A stretch of DNA of 64,000 nucleotides from Strongyloides papillosus (lineage: Eukaryota; Nematoda; Chromadorea; Rhabditida; Strongyloididae), in NCBI GenBank assembly GCA_005656395.1, contig SRSI01000007.1:1-64000 (forward strand), in the 5' to 3' direction. Position 1 is the first letter of the stretch, and the number at the start of each line of letters is the position of its first letter. The notes below the pieces were generated by a model. The model saw only the letters and a program-made list of their open reading frames with translations, did not search any database and was not told the DNA's origin. This document shows, piece by piece, positions 1 to 10,222 of this stretch. A program made the translations under genes and the position numbers.

Positions 1-495
1 GAATCTCTCAATGCATTACAGAGCCAAAATCGTATGGGATTCCAAATTCGTCAACAGTACCTGCTGCTCTTGAAATAAATTGCGATTCAGTTCCTGGAAC
101 AATGTTTTCTGTTTTGATATTAACATATAAATCTCTGTCTGATCTTGCTTGCTGATGGTATACTCCTAAAGCATGGGCTGTTTCATGTTGAATGACTCCA
201 GTCCATCCACATCCACTACCAATACTAACTTCTTGCGGAGCATTGGTATAAGCTTCACCAATGTATGAAGAGCAACCACCACCTTTATAGTATCTTAAAC
301 CGGATTTGCCGGTAATTGGAGTTTCACTTTTAATAAAACGAATGCATGTTTCACTTTCTAAACCGTTCAAGGCTATTTTTACTGAAAGCTCATCTACACC
401 AGTATCAACATAGTATGGTATTGGTGAAGTCCACATTTTATTACTATCTTTAATAATAGAACGTTTTCCTCTCCTTGATTTTTTGGCTCTACTTT
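1..495 (-). pseudogene. Astacin metalloprotease, catalytic part of a split gene
   Basis: This is the 3' half of an astacin (M12A) zinc metalloprotease gene cut in two by the LTR element at 496-5513; the 5' half lies at 5514-5917. Reading leftwards it shows a basic pro-peptide cleavage site (RGKR), the catalytic start, the zinc motif HETAHALGVYHQQAR (HExxHxxGxxHxxxR) and the Met-turn residues SVMH. A TGA at 8-10 directly follows the Met-turn, where the intact paralog at 8709-10190 continues with YGRYDF. So this copy has a second lesion besides the insertion, apparently a small deletion that shifts the frame. The EGF and CUB domains would lie outside the window. What is seen is the motif set and the stop; loss of function is inferred. 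Confidence 0.85.
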
Positions 496-705
496 TGTTA
501 AATTATATTAGACCAAATATAAATATAATTTATTTTATCCTTCAATAACCAAGGCCTAAAAAATATACAATAGACCAATCCAATATAAAACTTACCTTGG
601 TATTGGTTAGTAATTTACTGACCATTCAGTAAAAAACATACTCTTTTATACCAAGGTATCATCAAAATAAAGCTAACACGTCATACATGTTTTTTAAACA
701 TGACA
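496..705 (-). repeat. 3' LTR of the element at 496-5513
   Basis: 210-bp long terminal repeat, identical by eye to 5304-5513. It contains two inverted repeats: CATGTTT/AAACATG around a 3-base loop at 686-702, and CCTTGGTAT near 595 facing ATACCAAGG near 649. Such hairpins in R/U5 could serve RNA dimerisation or polyadenylation, which is inference. Confidence 0.95.
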
Positions 706-759
706 TGCACAACATAAAACAGAAATAATATCATAAGAAATAAATAATTAGTAATTTAA

Positions 760-3700
760 TTAATCTAAAAGTTTTGAGCACAGAGCTTTACCCAATTCTG
801 CAATAGTCATATCCGTAATGTTCAGAGGTTTCAATATAGCAGCAACTTTAGAAACTGCCAAATCCTTAGCTAAAGCATCAGCTCCCTTATTTAATACAGA
901 CATTTTGCCACTATAGTGAAGTACATCAGGCTTCAAAGTCCTCATGCCTATCCTGATAAAATCCAATTTCTCCCATAATTTCTGATGAACTTGTTTAGGG
1001 TTACGTGCATAAGATTTCAGCTTACTTATTTCACTTGCACCTTCTACAACATAGATATTATCAGACAATATCACACAATTCTTATCTTTAAATTCTTCCA
1101 TCAATAGATGAGCTGCAATCATAGCCACCAATTCCATTTTGTCTGAAGTAGCTTCTTTAAACATATTACTAGCCCTATACAACTGCACAGCGTTTTCCTT
1201 TATCAACCAACGAATTATACCAATACCATGATGCTCACTTTTTTTAGAATTATTTGCACTTCCATCTACTGCATAAATAACTTCATAATCCTTACATAAA
1301 GCATCGACATCATCATCATTTACAACTTTTCTTTCTACAAGATTCATATTAGACATACTTTCATCGAAGAATTGATCATTTATAGCTAATGATTCATTTC
1401 TTTTCCTATCATTGCAAGATTTATTATCATTAACCAACAGATCTGTACCCTGAACATCTTTCATAAGAAGTTTATCCAATTCTTTACCATTATAAGATTC
1501 AGTTGAAGATGACAATTGGTCAATTTTATCATCCAATTCTTTTTCATTAAGAGATCCATTTATAGACAAAATTTCATCCATTTTATCATCAACTTTCTCC
1601 TCCTCATTTAACGTCAAATCAATTGATGTTGAACTCGGAGGGTCACCAAACAATTCAACAATTTCCCACATCTCATCATCATCAGTGGGTTCCTCCTCCA
1701 CACTAGCATTTTCTTTTACATAGTCAATTGAAATAAAGTATTCCTTACCATCATCGACCCTTACATGAGCAATTCTTTTACCTAAATAACCAACCAGCTT
1801 TCCTTCCTCAAATTTACGTGCTAGTTTTCCTCTAGGTTTGAACCAAACATTTCTTTCTTTACTTAACAACTGATAACGGGTTTCTTCATGTGGTCTTGGT
1901 TTCCTGAATCCTAAAGCGTAAAATCTCTGAGCTCGCTTCTTTGAAGCATTAATAGCAGCTACACTCATTACTAGGCATTCATTAATATTACTTGAGATAG
2001 ATTTAAATTTATCCATTTTTCTCCTCAAGATACCAATATGACGTTCTACCAACCCATTTGATTCACTGTGATATATTGGTGAATTCAACTTCGTTGTAAC
2101 AATATTTGATATTCTTTTTTCATTCAACCAATTTACCAGTTCTGTAGAGTTAAGGGTGGGTTCATTATCCACAACAATGTATTGAAACGGGTGTTGCATA
2201 AAGATTCCGTTGAGACATTCAATTACCGATTTAGTTGATTTTACCTTCAACTTCCAAGCCCATACGTAATTGGAAAATGCATCCACAAGTACCAGAATCC
2301 TCATTCCTTCATACATCATTATATCTAGGTGCCCTCTATGTCTGGGGTATTCTGCCTGAAACCATCTGTATGATTTAGCTTTGGACGGTTTGTTCCTACT
2401 ATTACTTTGACATATTTTACATTCAGTATAAATTTGATTATATACAGGTCCACTCCCAATACACACATACTTCTCACTCATTTCCTCCTTCATCATTACA
2501 GCACATGTGTGAGTTTTAACATGCCACTCATATGCTTTACGTTTCAAATATTCCTTCGATACAATAGGTTTGTTGTCAAATACAATAACTCCTTCTTGCA
2601 TTTCAATCAGATCTGTACCATTTCTTAATAAAGCTGGTAACTTCTTCATACCCATACCTGTCTGATCTATCCATGATTCCAAAATCATGTTTATCAAGGG
2701 GTTATCTTTCTGATCTTCTAGCAATTCCCCATGTTCATATGCAGACATGTAACTTGGAAGATTATTTGTTTCCAGATATCTTATTTTACTTAACTTAACT
2801 TTAGTATTATCATTAACCACTTTAACTTTCACACCCGATAAGATAATAGGAACAGCAAACTTCATGACTCTCCTGGACATGTCACTTCGATTCAAAACAT
2901 CATCTCGTAAAATCCATTCAATAGCAGTTGATTTAGTTATGATACTCAACTCATGACCATAACCGTGATAATGTTTTATCGCATTTTCAAGTGCTAATAA
3001 TTCCAATTCACATTTGTTATAATTTCTTTCAGAGTTAGATAAGGTCTTCTCAATAACCTGTACAATTTTCTTAACATCTTTCATCACATAAACCTCCGTA
3101 TCTACAGTTTCCGGATGTAAATCAAAATCAGCCACCTCAAAAATCAAAATGTCATTCTTTTCTGGAATGTACAAGGTTCTCGTCTCCTTCAGGTTGGACT
3201 GTATCTCCTTCCAAGTTTCTTCTAATAACTCTCTCTCCGGAAGTGCATTTCTCTTACTTGCAATCCTCTTTATCAACATGGCAATATCTTTAATATATGC
3301 CCTGCAATATTGAAGCTTACCAATAGAAGTTTGAAGCTCACTTACACTTCTAGGAACTTTAAGACTCTGCAACTCCACGAGTTTCTTGTTTTCAATAGAC
3401 ATTCCTAAACGTGAGAATGTTTGTCCCAGAAAATCCATCGACTTCATCTGAAATTGACATTTCTCGAGGTTGATGGGCAGGTTATACTTTGAACATAATC
3501 GAATAAATTTCACCCAACTCATCACCTGATTTTCCTTCTTTCCAACAAAAGCCAAATCATCAACATAATTGATAACTAAAGTTTTATCCAATTCAAATTC
3601 ATCCAATAATTGTCTTAACTTGTTAGTATATATCGCAGACGAAGACTTGTAACCAAATTGAAGTCTAGGCGATATGTAGTCTCCCAAATGAGTGTTTATA

Positions 3701-5304
3701 CCAGAAATCCACTGTTTATCCTCCATGACTTTAAAACTTTTAAAAGCATTACACAGATCTGCTTTTCCAACAGTTTCATTCTCACTCATTGACCATAAAC
3801 ATTGTACTTCATACTTAGACGGTAGTTTACATTCAACTTCGATCATGTGCTGATTTATGTAACGAGCATCAACACATGGCCTATATTCATCATCATTTTT
3901 CTTCACCATTGAGATTGGTGATGTCATCTTAGCAGTAACAGTTTGATACAATCTTTTCGCCACTAGTTCATTATTAATTTCCTTTGACAATGCCAACTTC
4001 TCTTCATTGTTCATCTTATAATGCTGAAAGTGCTTGGGTACCAATTTGTCATCCATAGGTACATCCACCACCACCTCAGGTTCTAAATACACAGAACTGT
4101 AAAGTTTTGAATTCAAACACAGCTCAGTATATACACGTTCATCAAAATCTTTAGCTTCACCAAGTTTCTTTATGATCCTACTAGACTTTAACATCTTTTC
4201 CTTCATCAACGTAGTAATATCAATTTCCAACTTCATGCAGTCATTGGCACATATTACCGGATCGTTAATTCTTGCAAAATACACCTCAATGGAAGAACTA
4301 ACTTGGGTGAGAATAGACATAGCATTAACTTCAGCTCTATGTGTTATCTCGACATCTCTTCCAGCAATATCCTGAGCCATGATAGAGAACGGCCTAGCAA
4401 CATGCTTGAAATACTTGACATGTTCCACTGGGAGTGTTGTTTTAGCAGCACCAGTATCAATCAGACAAACAACATCCTTCCCATCTAACCTAACTGCAGT
4501 CTCTATCATTACATGATCTAATTCAGGTGGGTAGTATAGACTTCCAAGACCCACTTTAGTACCTTCAGGTTTCTCAAATCGCTTTGGACAGCCGCGACTT
4601 GTATGACCTTTCTCATTACACGTGTAGCAGGTAAGACTTGCAATCCATTCCGACTTTGACAAGCGATCCGTCTTACTCCTAGCTACTCTTTGCTCTTCAG
4701 CATTACTTGGGCCACGTGTACTTGTAACAGCAGGTTTACTCCTCTCATATACCATATTTCCTCTCCTTTCCTCAAATCCAGGATGGTTTCTCCTTGGTAC
4801 AGGTGAGCGATCCCTCAAGTACGTTTCCCACTTCCTCAACATTTGTTGTACATCAATTTCATCATCTCGCAGGCATCTGGCTACCTTATCCGGGAGACTC
4901 ATGAATATCTTCTGCTTAACTAATATCCGCGCCTCTGTCTCCTCCATCATACTCAGCAGCCTCGTGATCCTTTGATGATACTTCTTAACCGTTTCATCTG
5001 GTAATTTGCTCGCCCTGTGAAACTCCAAACGTCTGTCTGCTTCACGTACTTCGACAAGATTTTGGTGTTGACGGCAAAATTCTTCAATAACGTCTTCATC
5101 TACCTCATTAAGCTTGGTTCCTCTTCCCAAACATTGAGCCTTATATACTCTACGTGTCTCCATGTCTTGGTGTTTATAAAAGTACGCACCAAACGAAATG
5201 TCATTACTATCTCCTTCACATAAGTACTGCTCATAGATATATTCAAAATACGGCATTTCATCCTCATAATCAGCAATACTTACAGTCACCGGTTGAGCCC
5301 CCAT
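760..5304 (-). CDS. Gag-Pol polyprotein with a second RNase H after the integrase
   Basis: Single open frame of 1514 residues. Visible in order: a gag-like N-terminus; a CCHC zinc knuckle (CYTCNEKGHTSRGC, 226-239); an aspartic protease with DTGA (283-286); a reverse transcriptase with KADL (D516) and YVDD (580-583); an RNase H-like region (about 720-850) that keeps an Asp near 726 and a Glu near 766 but has K791 where TDH is expected and no final ADALSR-type Asp; an integrase with an H/C zinc-binding part (H928, H932, C962, C965) and D994, D1046, E1087; an acidic linker (about 1200-1340); and a second RNase H (1343-1485) with D1347, E1391, D1415 and D1476 plus the usual late His (H1463). The frame is undamaged, so the element could be autonomous. 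Gag and Pol share one frame with no frameshift. The ATG at 5304-5302 uses the last base of the 5' LTR. Confidence 0.93.
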   Translation of the reverse strand: MGAQPVTVSIADYEDEMPYFEYIYEQYLCEGDSNDISFGAYFYKHQDMETRRVYKAQCLGRGTKLNEVDEDVIEEFCRQHQNLVEVREADRRLEFHRASKLPDETVKKYHQRITRLLSMMEETEARILVKQKIFMSLPDKVARCLRDDEIDVQQMLRKWETYLRDRSPVPRRNHPGFEERRGNMVYERSKPAVTSTRGPSNAEEQRVARSKTDRLSKSEWIASLTCYTCNEKGHTSRGCPKRFEKPEGTKVGLGSLYYPPELDHVMIETAVRLDGKDVVCLIDTGAAKTTLPVEHVKYFKHVARPFSIMAQDIAGRDVEITHRAEVNAMSILTQVSSSIEVYFARINDPVICANDCMKLEIDITTLMKEKMLKSSRIIKKLGEAKDFDERVYTELCLNSKLYSSVYLEPEVVVDVPMDDKLVPKHFQHYKMNNEEKLALSKEINNELVAKRLYQTVTAKMTSPISMVKKNDDEYRPCVDARYINQHMIEVECKLPSKYEVQCLWSMSENETVGKADLCNAFKSFKVMEDKQWISGINTHLGDYISPRLQFGYKSSSAIYTNKLRQLLDEFELDKTLVINYVDDLAFVGKKENQVMSWVKFIRLCSKYNLPINLEKCQFQMKSMDFLGQTFSRLGMSIENKKLVELQSLKVPRSVSELQTSIGKLQYCRAYIKDIAMLIKRIASKRNALPERELLEETWKEIQSNLKETRTLYIPEKNDILIFEVADFDLHPETVDTEVYVMKDVKKIVQVIEKTLSNSERNYNKCELELLALENAIKHYHGYGHELSIITKSTAIEWILRDDVLNRSDMSRRVMKFAVPIILSGVKVKVVNDNTKVKLSKIRYLETNNLPSYMSAYEHGELLEDQKDNPLINMILESWIDQTGMGMKKLPALLRNGTDLIEMQEGVIVFDNKPIVSKEYLKRKAYEWHVKTHTCAVMMKEEMSEKYVCIGSGPVYNQIYTECKICQSNSRNKPSKAKSYRWFQAEYPRHRGHLDIMMYEGMRILVLVDAFSNYVWAWKLKVKSTKSVIECLNGIFMQHPFQYIVVDNEPTLNSTELVNWLNEKRISNIVTTKLNSPIYHSESNGLVERHIGILRRKMDKFKSISSNINECLVMSVAAINASKKRAQRFYALGFRKPRPHEETRYQLLSKERNVWFKPRGKLARKFEEGKLVGYLGKRIAHVRVDDGKEYFISIDYVKENASVEEEPTDDDEMWEIVELFGDPPSSTSIDLTLNEEEKVDDKMDEILSINGSLNEKELDDKIDQLSSSTESYNGKELDKLLMKDVQGTDLLVNDNKSCNDRKRNESLAINDQFFDESMSNMNLVERKVVNDDDVDALCKDYEVIYAVDGSANNSKKSEHHGIGIIRWLIKENAVQLYRASNMFKEATSDKMELVAMIAAHLLMEEFKDKNCVILSDNIYVVEGASEISKLKSYARNPKQVHQKLWEKLDFIRIGMRTLKPDVLHYSGKMSVLNKGADALAKDLAVSKVAAILKPLNITDMTIAELGKALCSKLLD
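5283..5303 (-). promoter_or_regulatory. Candidate primer-binding site overlapping the Gag start
   Basis: Directly after the 5' LTR, reading on the minus strand, comes TGGGGGCTCAACCGG. A PBS normally starts TGG, complementary to the CCA end of a tRNA. Here that TGG also supplies the TG of the polyprotein start codon. The priming tRNA could not be identified by eye. Confidence 0.5.
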
Positions 5305-5513
5305 GTTAAATTATATTAGACCAAATATAAATATAATTTATTTTATCCTTCAATAACCAAGGCCTAAAAAATATACAATAGACCAATCCAATATAAAACT
5401 TACCTTGGTATTGGTTAGTAATTTACTGACCATTCAGTAAAAAACATACTCTTTTATACCAAGGTATCATCAAAATAAAGCTAACACGTCATACATGTTT
5501 TTTAAACATGACA
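5304..5513 (-). repeat. 5' LTR of the element at 496-5513
   Basis: 210-bp repeat identical to 496-705. On the minus strand it precedes the polyprotein, so it should carry the promoter and the RNA start. It begins with a palindrome (ATGTTTAAAAAACAT). Its last base is the A of the polyprotein ATG. Confidence 0.95.
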
Positions 5514-5917
5514 ACTTTCAATATCGCTAAGATCAATTTTCTTTTTTTCAGCTTGTTCTACTATGCCATCGACAATTTCATTTATTTGTTCCTCAGTGAG
5601 AATGATATCACCTTGATATAAATCTTCATTTTCCATTGGTGATTCAACTACTACCTCAGTGTCTTCATCTTTAGTTTCATTTCTGTCTTTAAGTCCCATC
5701 AATCTTCTTTGTAATTTGTTTAATCGTTTCAGTCCATTAAGAGTATCGTTAAAATTTTTTTGGGATTTATCAGATAAACTTTTTCTTGTTTGATTTCTTA
5801 TCTCAAAGCGGCGTCTCTAAAATTTATGTTTTAAAATAATTATAAGAATAAAAAACTTACACCTTCAATTAAGAAAGCTACAAGAATGAGAAGAATAAAT
5901 TCTTTAATAAAATGCAT
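5514..5917 (-). pseudogene. Astacin gene, 5' half (signal peptide and pro-peptide)
   Basis: Start and pro-region of the astacin gene whose remainder lies at 1-495. Exon 1 (5917-5861) codes a 19-residue signal peptide of the same form as the intact paralog. A 44-bp intron (5860-5817, GTAAGT...TTTTAG) follows. Exon 2 begins RRRFEIRNQTRKS and carries YQGDIILTE, which fits the FxGD 'aspartate switch' of astacin pro-peptides. The LTR element interrupts the pro-peptide just after LSDIES. The 303 nt of exon 2 before the break are an exact number of codons, and the frame on the other side matches, so the insertion fell in a readable frame. A transcript could at most give a truncated pro-peptide. Confidence 0.88.
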
Positions 5918-5952
5918 TTTTCAACTTTACTCTTCCTAAAAAACTCTCTTGA

Positions 5953-5994
5953 TTTATATAAAATTTTATTCAACCAATTGCCATCTGATCAAAC
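5953..5994 (-). promoter_or_regulatory. Astacin promoter: TATA box and shared upstream motif
   Basis: A TATATAAA-type box lies about 36 bp upstream of the ATG at 5917. The 14-mer CCATCTGATCAAAC (plus-strand view, 5981-5994) lies 64 bp upstream. The same 14-mer and a TATA box occur at matching distances before the intact astacin gene at 10190. Conservation at fixed spacing suggests a shared promoter. Confidence 0.6.
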
Positions 5995-7199
5995 AAAACA
6001 TATTTCATTTTATTAATATTATAACTAGTTTAAATATTGCGTTAATTATTAGAATTTTTTGTACAAAAGAAATTAAAGTATACTAAACAATTATTTGTGT
6101 GTTTTGTGTGGTGGATATTATACTTCATTCATTAAATTTGTGGTAATTTTTTATGTACTAAATTTAAAAGACATAGTCAACAATTATATTCTGTTTTTAT
6201 TAAACATTTTAAACTTTGATATTTTCACAGACTTATAAATTTATTTGATGTTTGTTTATAAGGTTATGTGCATTTTAAACAATCAAAGTACAAGATTTTT
6301 TTTTATCAAAATTTATTATCAATTTAAACTTTTAAAAAATATAAAAGTAATCATTTTTGATCAACTTTATTTTTCAAATAATACATTATTGGATGTAAGT
6401 TAATTGATCTAGTACCATCTTAATGAATTAAGGCCAAAATTTCACCAATTATTATTATTTTATATGTTTAAACTTTACAAAAATTAATTCCATTGGCTAA
6501 TTAATTATTTTGGTACTTAATTTCAAAACCCTTACTAGAACACAGAAATTTTTTTCTGTCATTTTTTTAACAAAAAGAGCAAATTTGTCAAATAGGACTC
6601 AGAAAAGACATAGGAATGCATTTTTTAGAAAATTGTAATGTATGTATAAATTTTTGAATTTTTTCAAATAGTTATCTAAGGTATTTCTGTATGTGCTTTT
6701 GCATTTCTTTTTATTAAAAACATATACACATTAAAAGCAGTTTTAAAATTCATATTTTTGCTAATTTTTGTCACAGACATTTAAAAAATGACATTAATTT
6801 CGACAAAAAATTTTTTCTGTGAATAACAAGAACCGTTATTGACGAGATTTATGATAATAACATTAACCGGACTTGATACTTAGATGTATTAATTTAATAA
6901 TAGAATTCTATTGCAGTGGTAAATTGCATTGTTTGTAAAGTAGTATTTGTTTACAAAAATTGACTCCCACACAATGTAGATTTAGATCCCACATAGTTTT
7001 TACAATTTGTAGTATAGAAACCATATTGATATCTACAAATACCACAATAATTTGGATTTGATACTCATCGTTTAAACATTTAATTATCGTTTTACATATT
7101 GAGTCAAATTTTATAAAAGTAATTAATTTAATTTCATCAAATGAAAGCATCTTTCATTGATAGATTGTCTTGCCAAACTTTCTCTCCAATGTAACAGTA
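5995..7199. other. AT-rich intergenic DNA
   Basis: Between the split astacin gene and the next eroded copy. No coding pattern, tandem repeat or transposon end was recognised. Short open frames here, such as the minus-strand one at 6908-7150, have low-complexity composition and no motif. Confidence 0.6.
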
Positions 7200-7770
7200 G
7201 TTTGAACTTCATTTCTTGAAAAATCATATCTTTCATAGTGTATTAGAGAAAGAAAATCATGTTTTGTTCTCTATTCACTAGTAGTACTCATTATTTTTGA
7301 AGTGAATTGTGATTCATTTTTTACAATAATATCCTTTATTTAAACATTAATATACAGTATCTATCTCATTTTTCTTATTAGTGGTATCTCTTAATGCATA
7401 TGCTGTTTTATGTTGTTAAACGCCATTCTATCCATCTACTTGTTTTTCGGTCAGAATAATATCATTTTCATATAAATCTTGATTTACCCTTGAATATTAG
7501 GTCAACATCTCAGTTTTTTGCTTATTAATTTTATTTTTGTCTATAAGCACTATCAATCTTTTTCGTGGTCTGTTTTAATGTTTCAATCTGTTAACAGTAT
7601 AATCAAAATTTTCCTAAGATTCACCAGATAAAGTTTTCTAGCTTCGTCTCTTATTTCAGAGCAACAGCTTTTAAATTTATGTTTAAAAATAGTTAGATAG
7701 GAAAATAACTACACCTACATTTGTGACAGTACTGAGATTAAGAAGAATAAATTCTTTCAAAATATACATT
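7200..7770 (-). pseudogene. Eroded astacin metalloprotease copy
   Basis: A heavily decayed third astacin gene. At the nucleotide level it matches the intact paralog in order: signal-peptide exon with ATG near 7770 (ILKEFILL-like), the exon 2 start near 7670, the YQGD pro-peptide region near 7450-7480, the zinc-motif region near 7395-7435 and the Met-turn region near 7225-7250. Much of the sequence between these anchors is deleted and all frames are broken. It lies in tandem with both other astacin loci on the same strand. Borders are approximate. Confidence 0.75.
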
Positions 7771-8708
7771 TTAAAAATTATAGTCTTTAAACTGTATTCC
7801 TCAAATAATTTCTCATAATGTATACAATATCTTAGTTTGTCATTTACCAAAGGTTAATCACCATATAAGCTATTTTAATAAAACTTTGATTGGTTTAAAT
7901 ACTATAAAAGTACGTTAATCTTTTTTTAAAAGTTCCATAGTTAATAAAAAATATTGGATCTTTCAAATATTATATTTTTTCCTTGATGTAATAAAAATAA
8001 AGCAGTTTAATTTCATGTACTTTATTGAAACGACATGTCAAATAAATAAATATTTTCCTGGTATAATCAAACATTTGGAACTTTACCAATATCATAAGTA
8101 CTTTATGATAATTTTATTGTATTTATAACAACATTAAAAAGTGAAAATGTATGCACGCTGGCAATTTTAATTTAATTTCTGTATGTTATGATTTCTATTA
8201 TTTTAGAAAATAGTTTCAAAAACCAAAGCCATGGTATTTTATTAAACGAAAATGCATTTTTTAGTATTTATTTGTACCAAAATTATAATTTATTTAAATG
8301 TTATAGTTCTAAAAAAATGAAAACTTTAAGTATAATATTTAAAGAAAAAGTTAAAATAAATGTTACAGTAACCTTGATACAAATAATATATTCTTAATGT
8401 CTTTTGAAACACTAACTGAATTAAGTGTAAATCTTCTATCTTCATTTATCATTAATGTATTTTGAAACCATTATAGATGAAAAATTATTTGTAAAAAAGT
8501 TTAGAAACCTTTAATATATAATAAATTAAATTTTTTATTACATTAATATTATTCTAGTAATTTTTTTTGATATTGCTTATTAGATTACATTATTTTAGAG
8601 GAACAAACTAAAACATTGAGAAATGAAAAATTTATTATCAATTTAAAATAAGTAAAAACATTTAGAAAATTATTATTATAAATCAAATTAATTTTTTGAA
8701 TGAATAGC
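7771..8708. other. AT-rich intergenic DNA
   Basis: Downstream flank of the intact astacin gene and upstream flank of the eroded copy. No gene or repeat was recognised. The 69-residue open frame at 8188-8397 has no signal peptide or motif and is probably chance. Confidence 0.6.
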
Positions 8709-10190
8709 CTAAGCTCTAACATATGTTAATGTAAATGTATCAGTTGATGAAGAACCAACGTAACGAATTAAGACTGAGTTAGATTCAGATGTTACAGCTT
8801 TATTTGTATTACTTCCACAGAAATTGATTCCAGTTGCTGTTTTATCTTTCGTGTATTTTATTTCAAGACTCTTTCCAGAATAACATGGATCATAGTTTGG
8901 TAATTTTGTACTAACAACATTAACCTTAATTTTATAATTACTTGTTGTGTTAATGTAGTAGTAACAATCCAATAAACCAGTGATTTTTAATGTTTGTGCG
9001 GTGGTTGTTGCAGTTAATTGTTGGGCTCCACAGGCTGTAGATGTACTTGTGGCAAAGTTTTGGCATAAAGTACCAGAGAAACCAAGTGGGCACTTACAAA
9101 CGGCGCAATTGTTTGGGTTTGTGTAAGCTCCGTTCTGACAAGAGAGTTTTGTAGCACAGGTTGAGTTGCAGTATTGGAAGTTAAGTAATTTCAAATCATT
9201 AAATGAAAGTTTAATATATTGTCCCATTGTTTTGTCATACAAAGTATTTTTAGAAGCGATTGTTGGATTACCATTATTTGTAAAATCATATCTTCCATAA
9301 TGCATACCAGAACCATAATCGTATGCTACTCCATATTCATTTACGCTACCGACGGTTCTTTTAACAAAATTTGATTCTAATCCTGGAATAATATTTGCTG
9401 TTTGGATATTAACAAATGAATCTCTGTCTGTTCGTGCTTGTTGATGGTGGACTCCTAAAGCATGGGCTGTTTCATGTTGAATGATTCCATTCCATGCACA
9501 ACCATTTCCAATACTTATATCTTGTGGAGCATTAGAGTAAATTCTTCCAATGTATGACCAACAACCGCTTCCTAAGTAGTATCTTAAACCAGATTTACCA
9601 GATATTGGAGTTGCACTTTTGCTGAAACGAATGCATGTCTCTGATGCTATACCGTTTAATGCTGTTGTAATCAAAGATGCGTTTACACCACTATCAACAT
9701 AATATGGGATTGGGAAAGTCCATTTGTAATACATATTAGCTGAAACAGCACGTTTCTTTCTTTTTAATATTTGAGCTTTATCTTCAAGATCACTGACATC
9801 GATCTTTTCATCTTCAGCCTCTTTGACGATGTCTGATACAATGGATTCTATTTGATTTTCTGTAAGTATAATATCACCTTGATATAAATTTGGATTTCCC
9901 ATTGGAGTTTCTAATAATACATCAGTATTATCATCATCAGCATCAGTTTCAGTTCTATTTTTAAGTCTCATTAATCTTCTTTGTAATTTATTTAGACGTT
10001 TCAATCCACTAACGGTATTGTCAAAGTTTCTTTGAGCTTTATCAGTTAAACTTTTTCTCGTTTCATCTCTGATTTCAAAACGGCGTCTCTTAAGATTTAA
10101 TTAATTATAATAACAAGGGAAAAAAAAACTTACACCCTCGATCGAGAAAGCAACAAGAAGGATAAGGAAGAATTGTTTAATAAAGTACAT
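8709..10190 (-). CDS. Astacin metalloprotease with EGF and CUB domains
   Basis: Secreted zinc endopeptidase of the astacin family (M12A), the family expanded in Strongyloides and used by larvae and parasitic females on host tissue (family knowledge). Two exons: 10190-10134 (19-residue signal peptide) and 10088-8709, joined across a 45-bp intron (GTAAGT...AAG), giving 478 residues. Visible: pro-peptide with YQGD at 88-91 (aspartate switch), basic cleavage site KRKKR at about 128-132, zinc motif HETAHALGVHHQQAR with H224, E225, H228 and H234, Met-turn SGMHY with M281 and Y283, a Cys-rich EGF-like module at about 336-361, and a CUB domain to the end. All catalytic residues are present, so it should be active after pro-peptide removal. 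It is the only intact one of three tandem copies here. The exact substrate is unknown. Confidence 0.93.
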
Positions 10191-10222
10191 TTTTCAAGTA
10201 TGTCCTTTAAAATAATTCCCAC

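Larger units (their letters stand above)
496..5513 (-). mobile_element. Young Ty3/gypsy-type LTR retrotransposon inserted in an astacin gene
   Basis: A complete LTR element on the minus strand, 5018 bp long. It is bounded by two 210-bp direct repeats that read identical base for base, each starting TG and ending CA. The host 5-mer ACTTT is duplicated on both sides (491-495 and 5514-5518). One long open frame fills the interior. Identical LTRs mean a very recent insertion, since both copies are made equal at integration. Domain order (zinc knuckle, protease, RT, RNase H, integrase) excludes the Copia order, and the RT motifs fit Ty3/gypsy better than BEL/Pao. No obvious polypurine tract is seen beside the 3' LTR. 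Confidence 0.95.

Noticed and set aside
6908..7150. 80-residue minus-strand open frame near the eroded astacin
   Set aside because: No astacin similarity, no motif, AT-driven composition; probably chance.
8188..8397. 69-residue plus-strand open frame
   Set aside because: Low-complexity Ile/Lys/Asn composition and no upstream signal; chance in AT-rich DNA.
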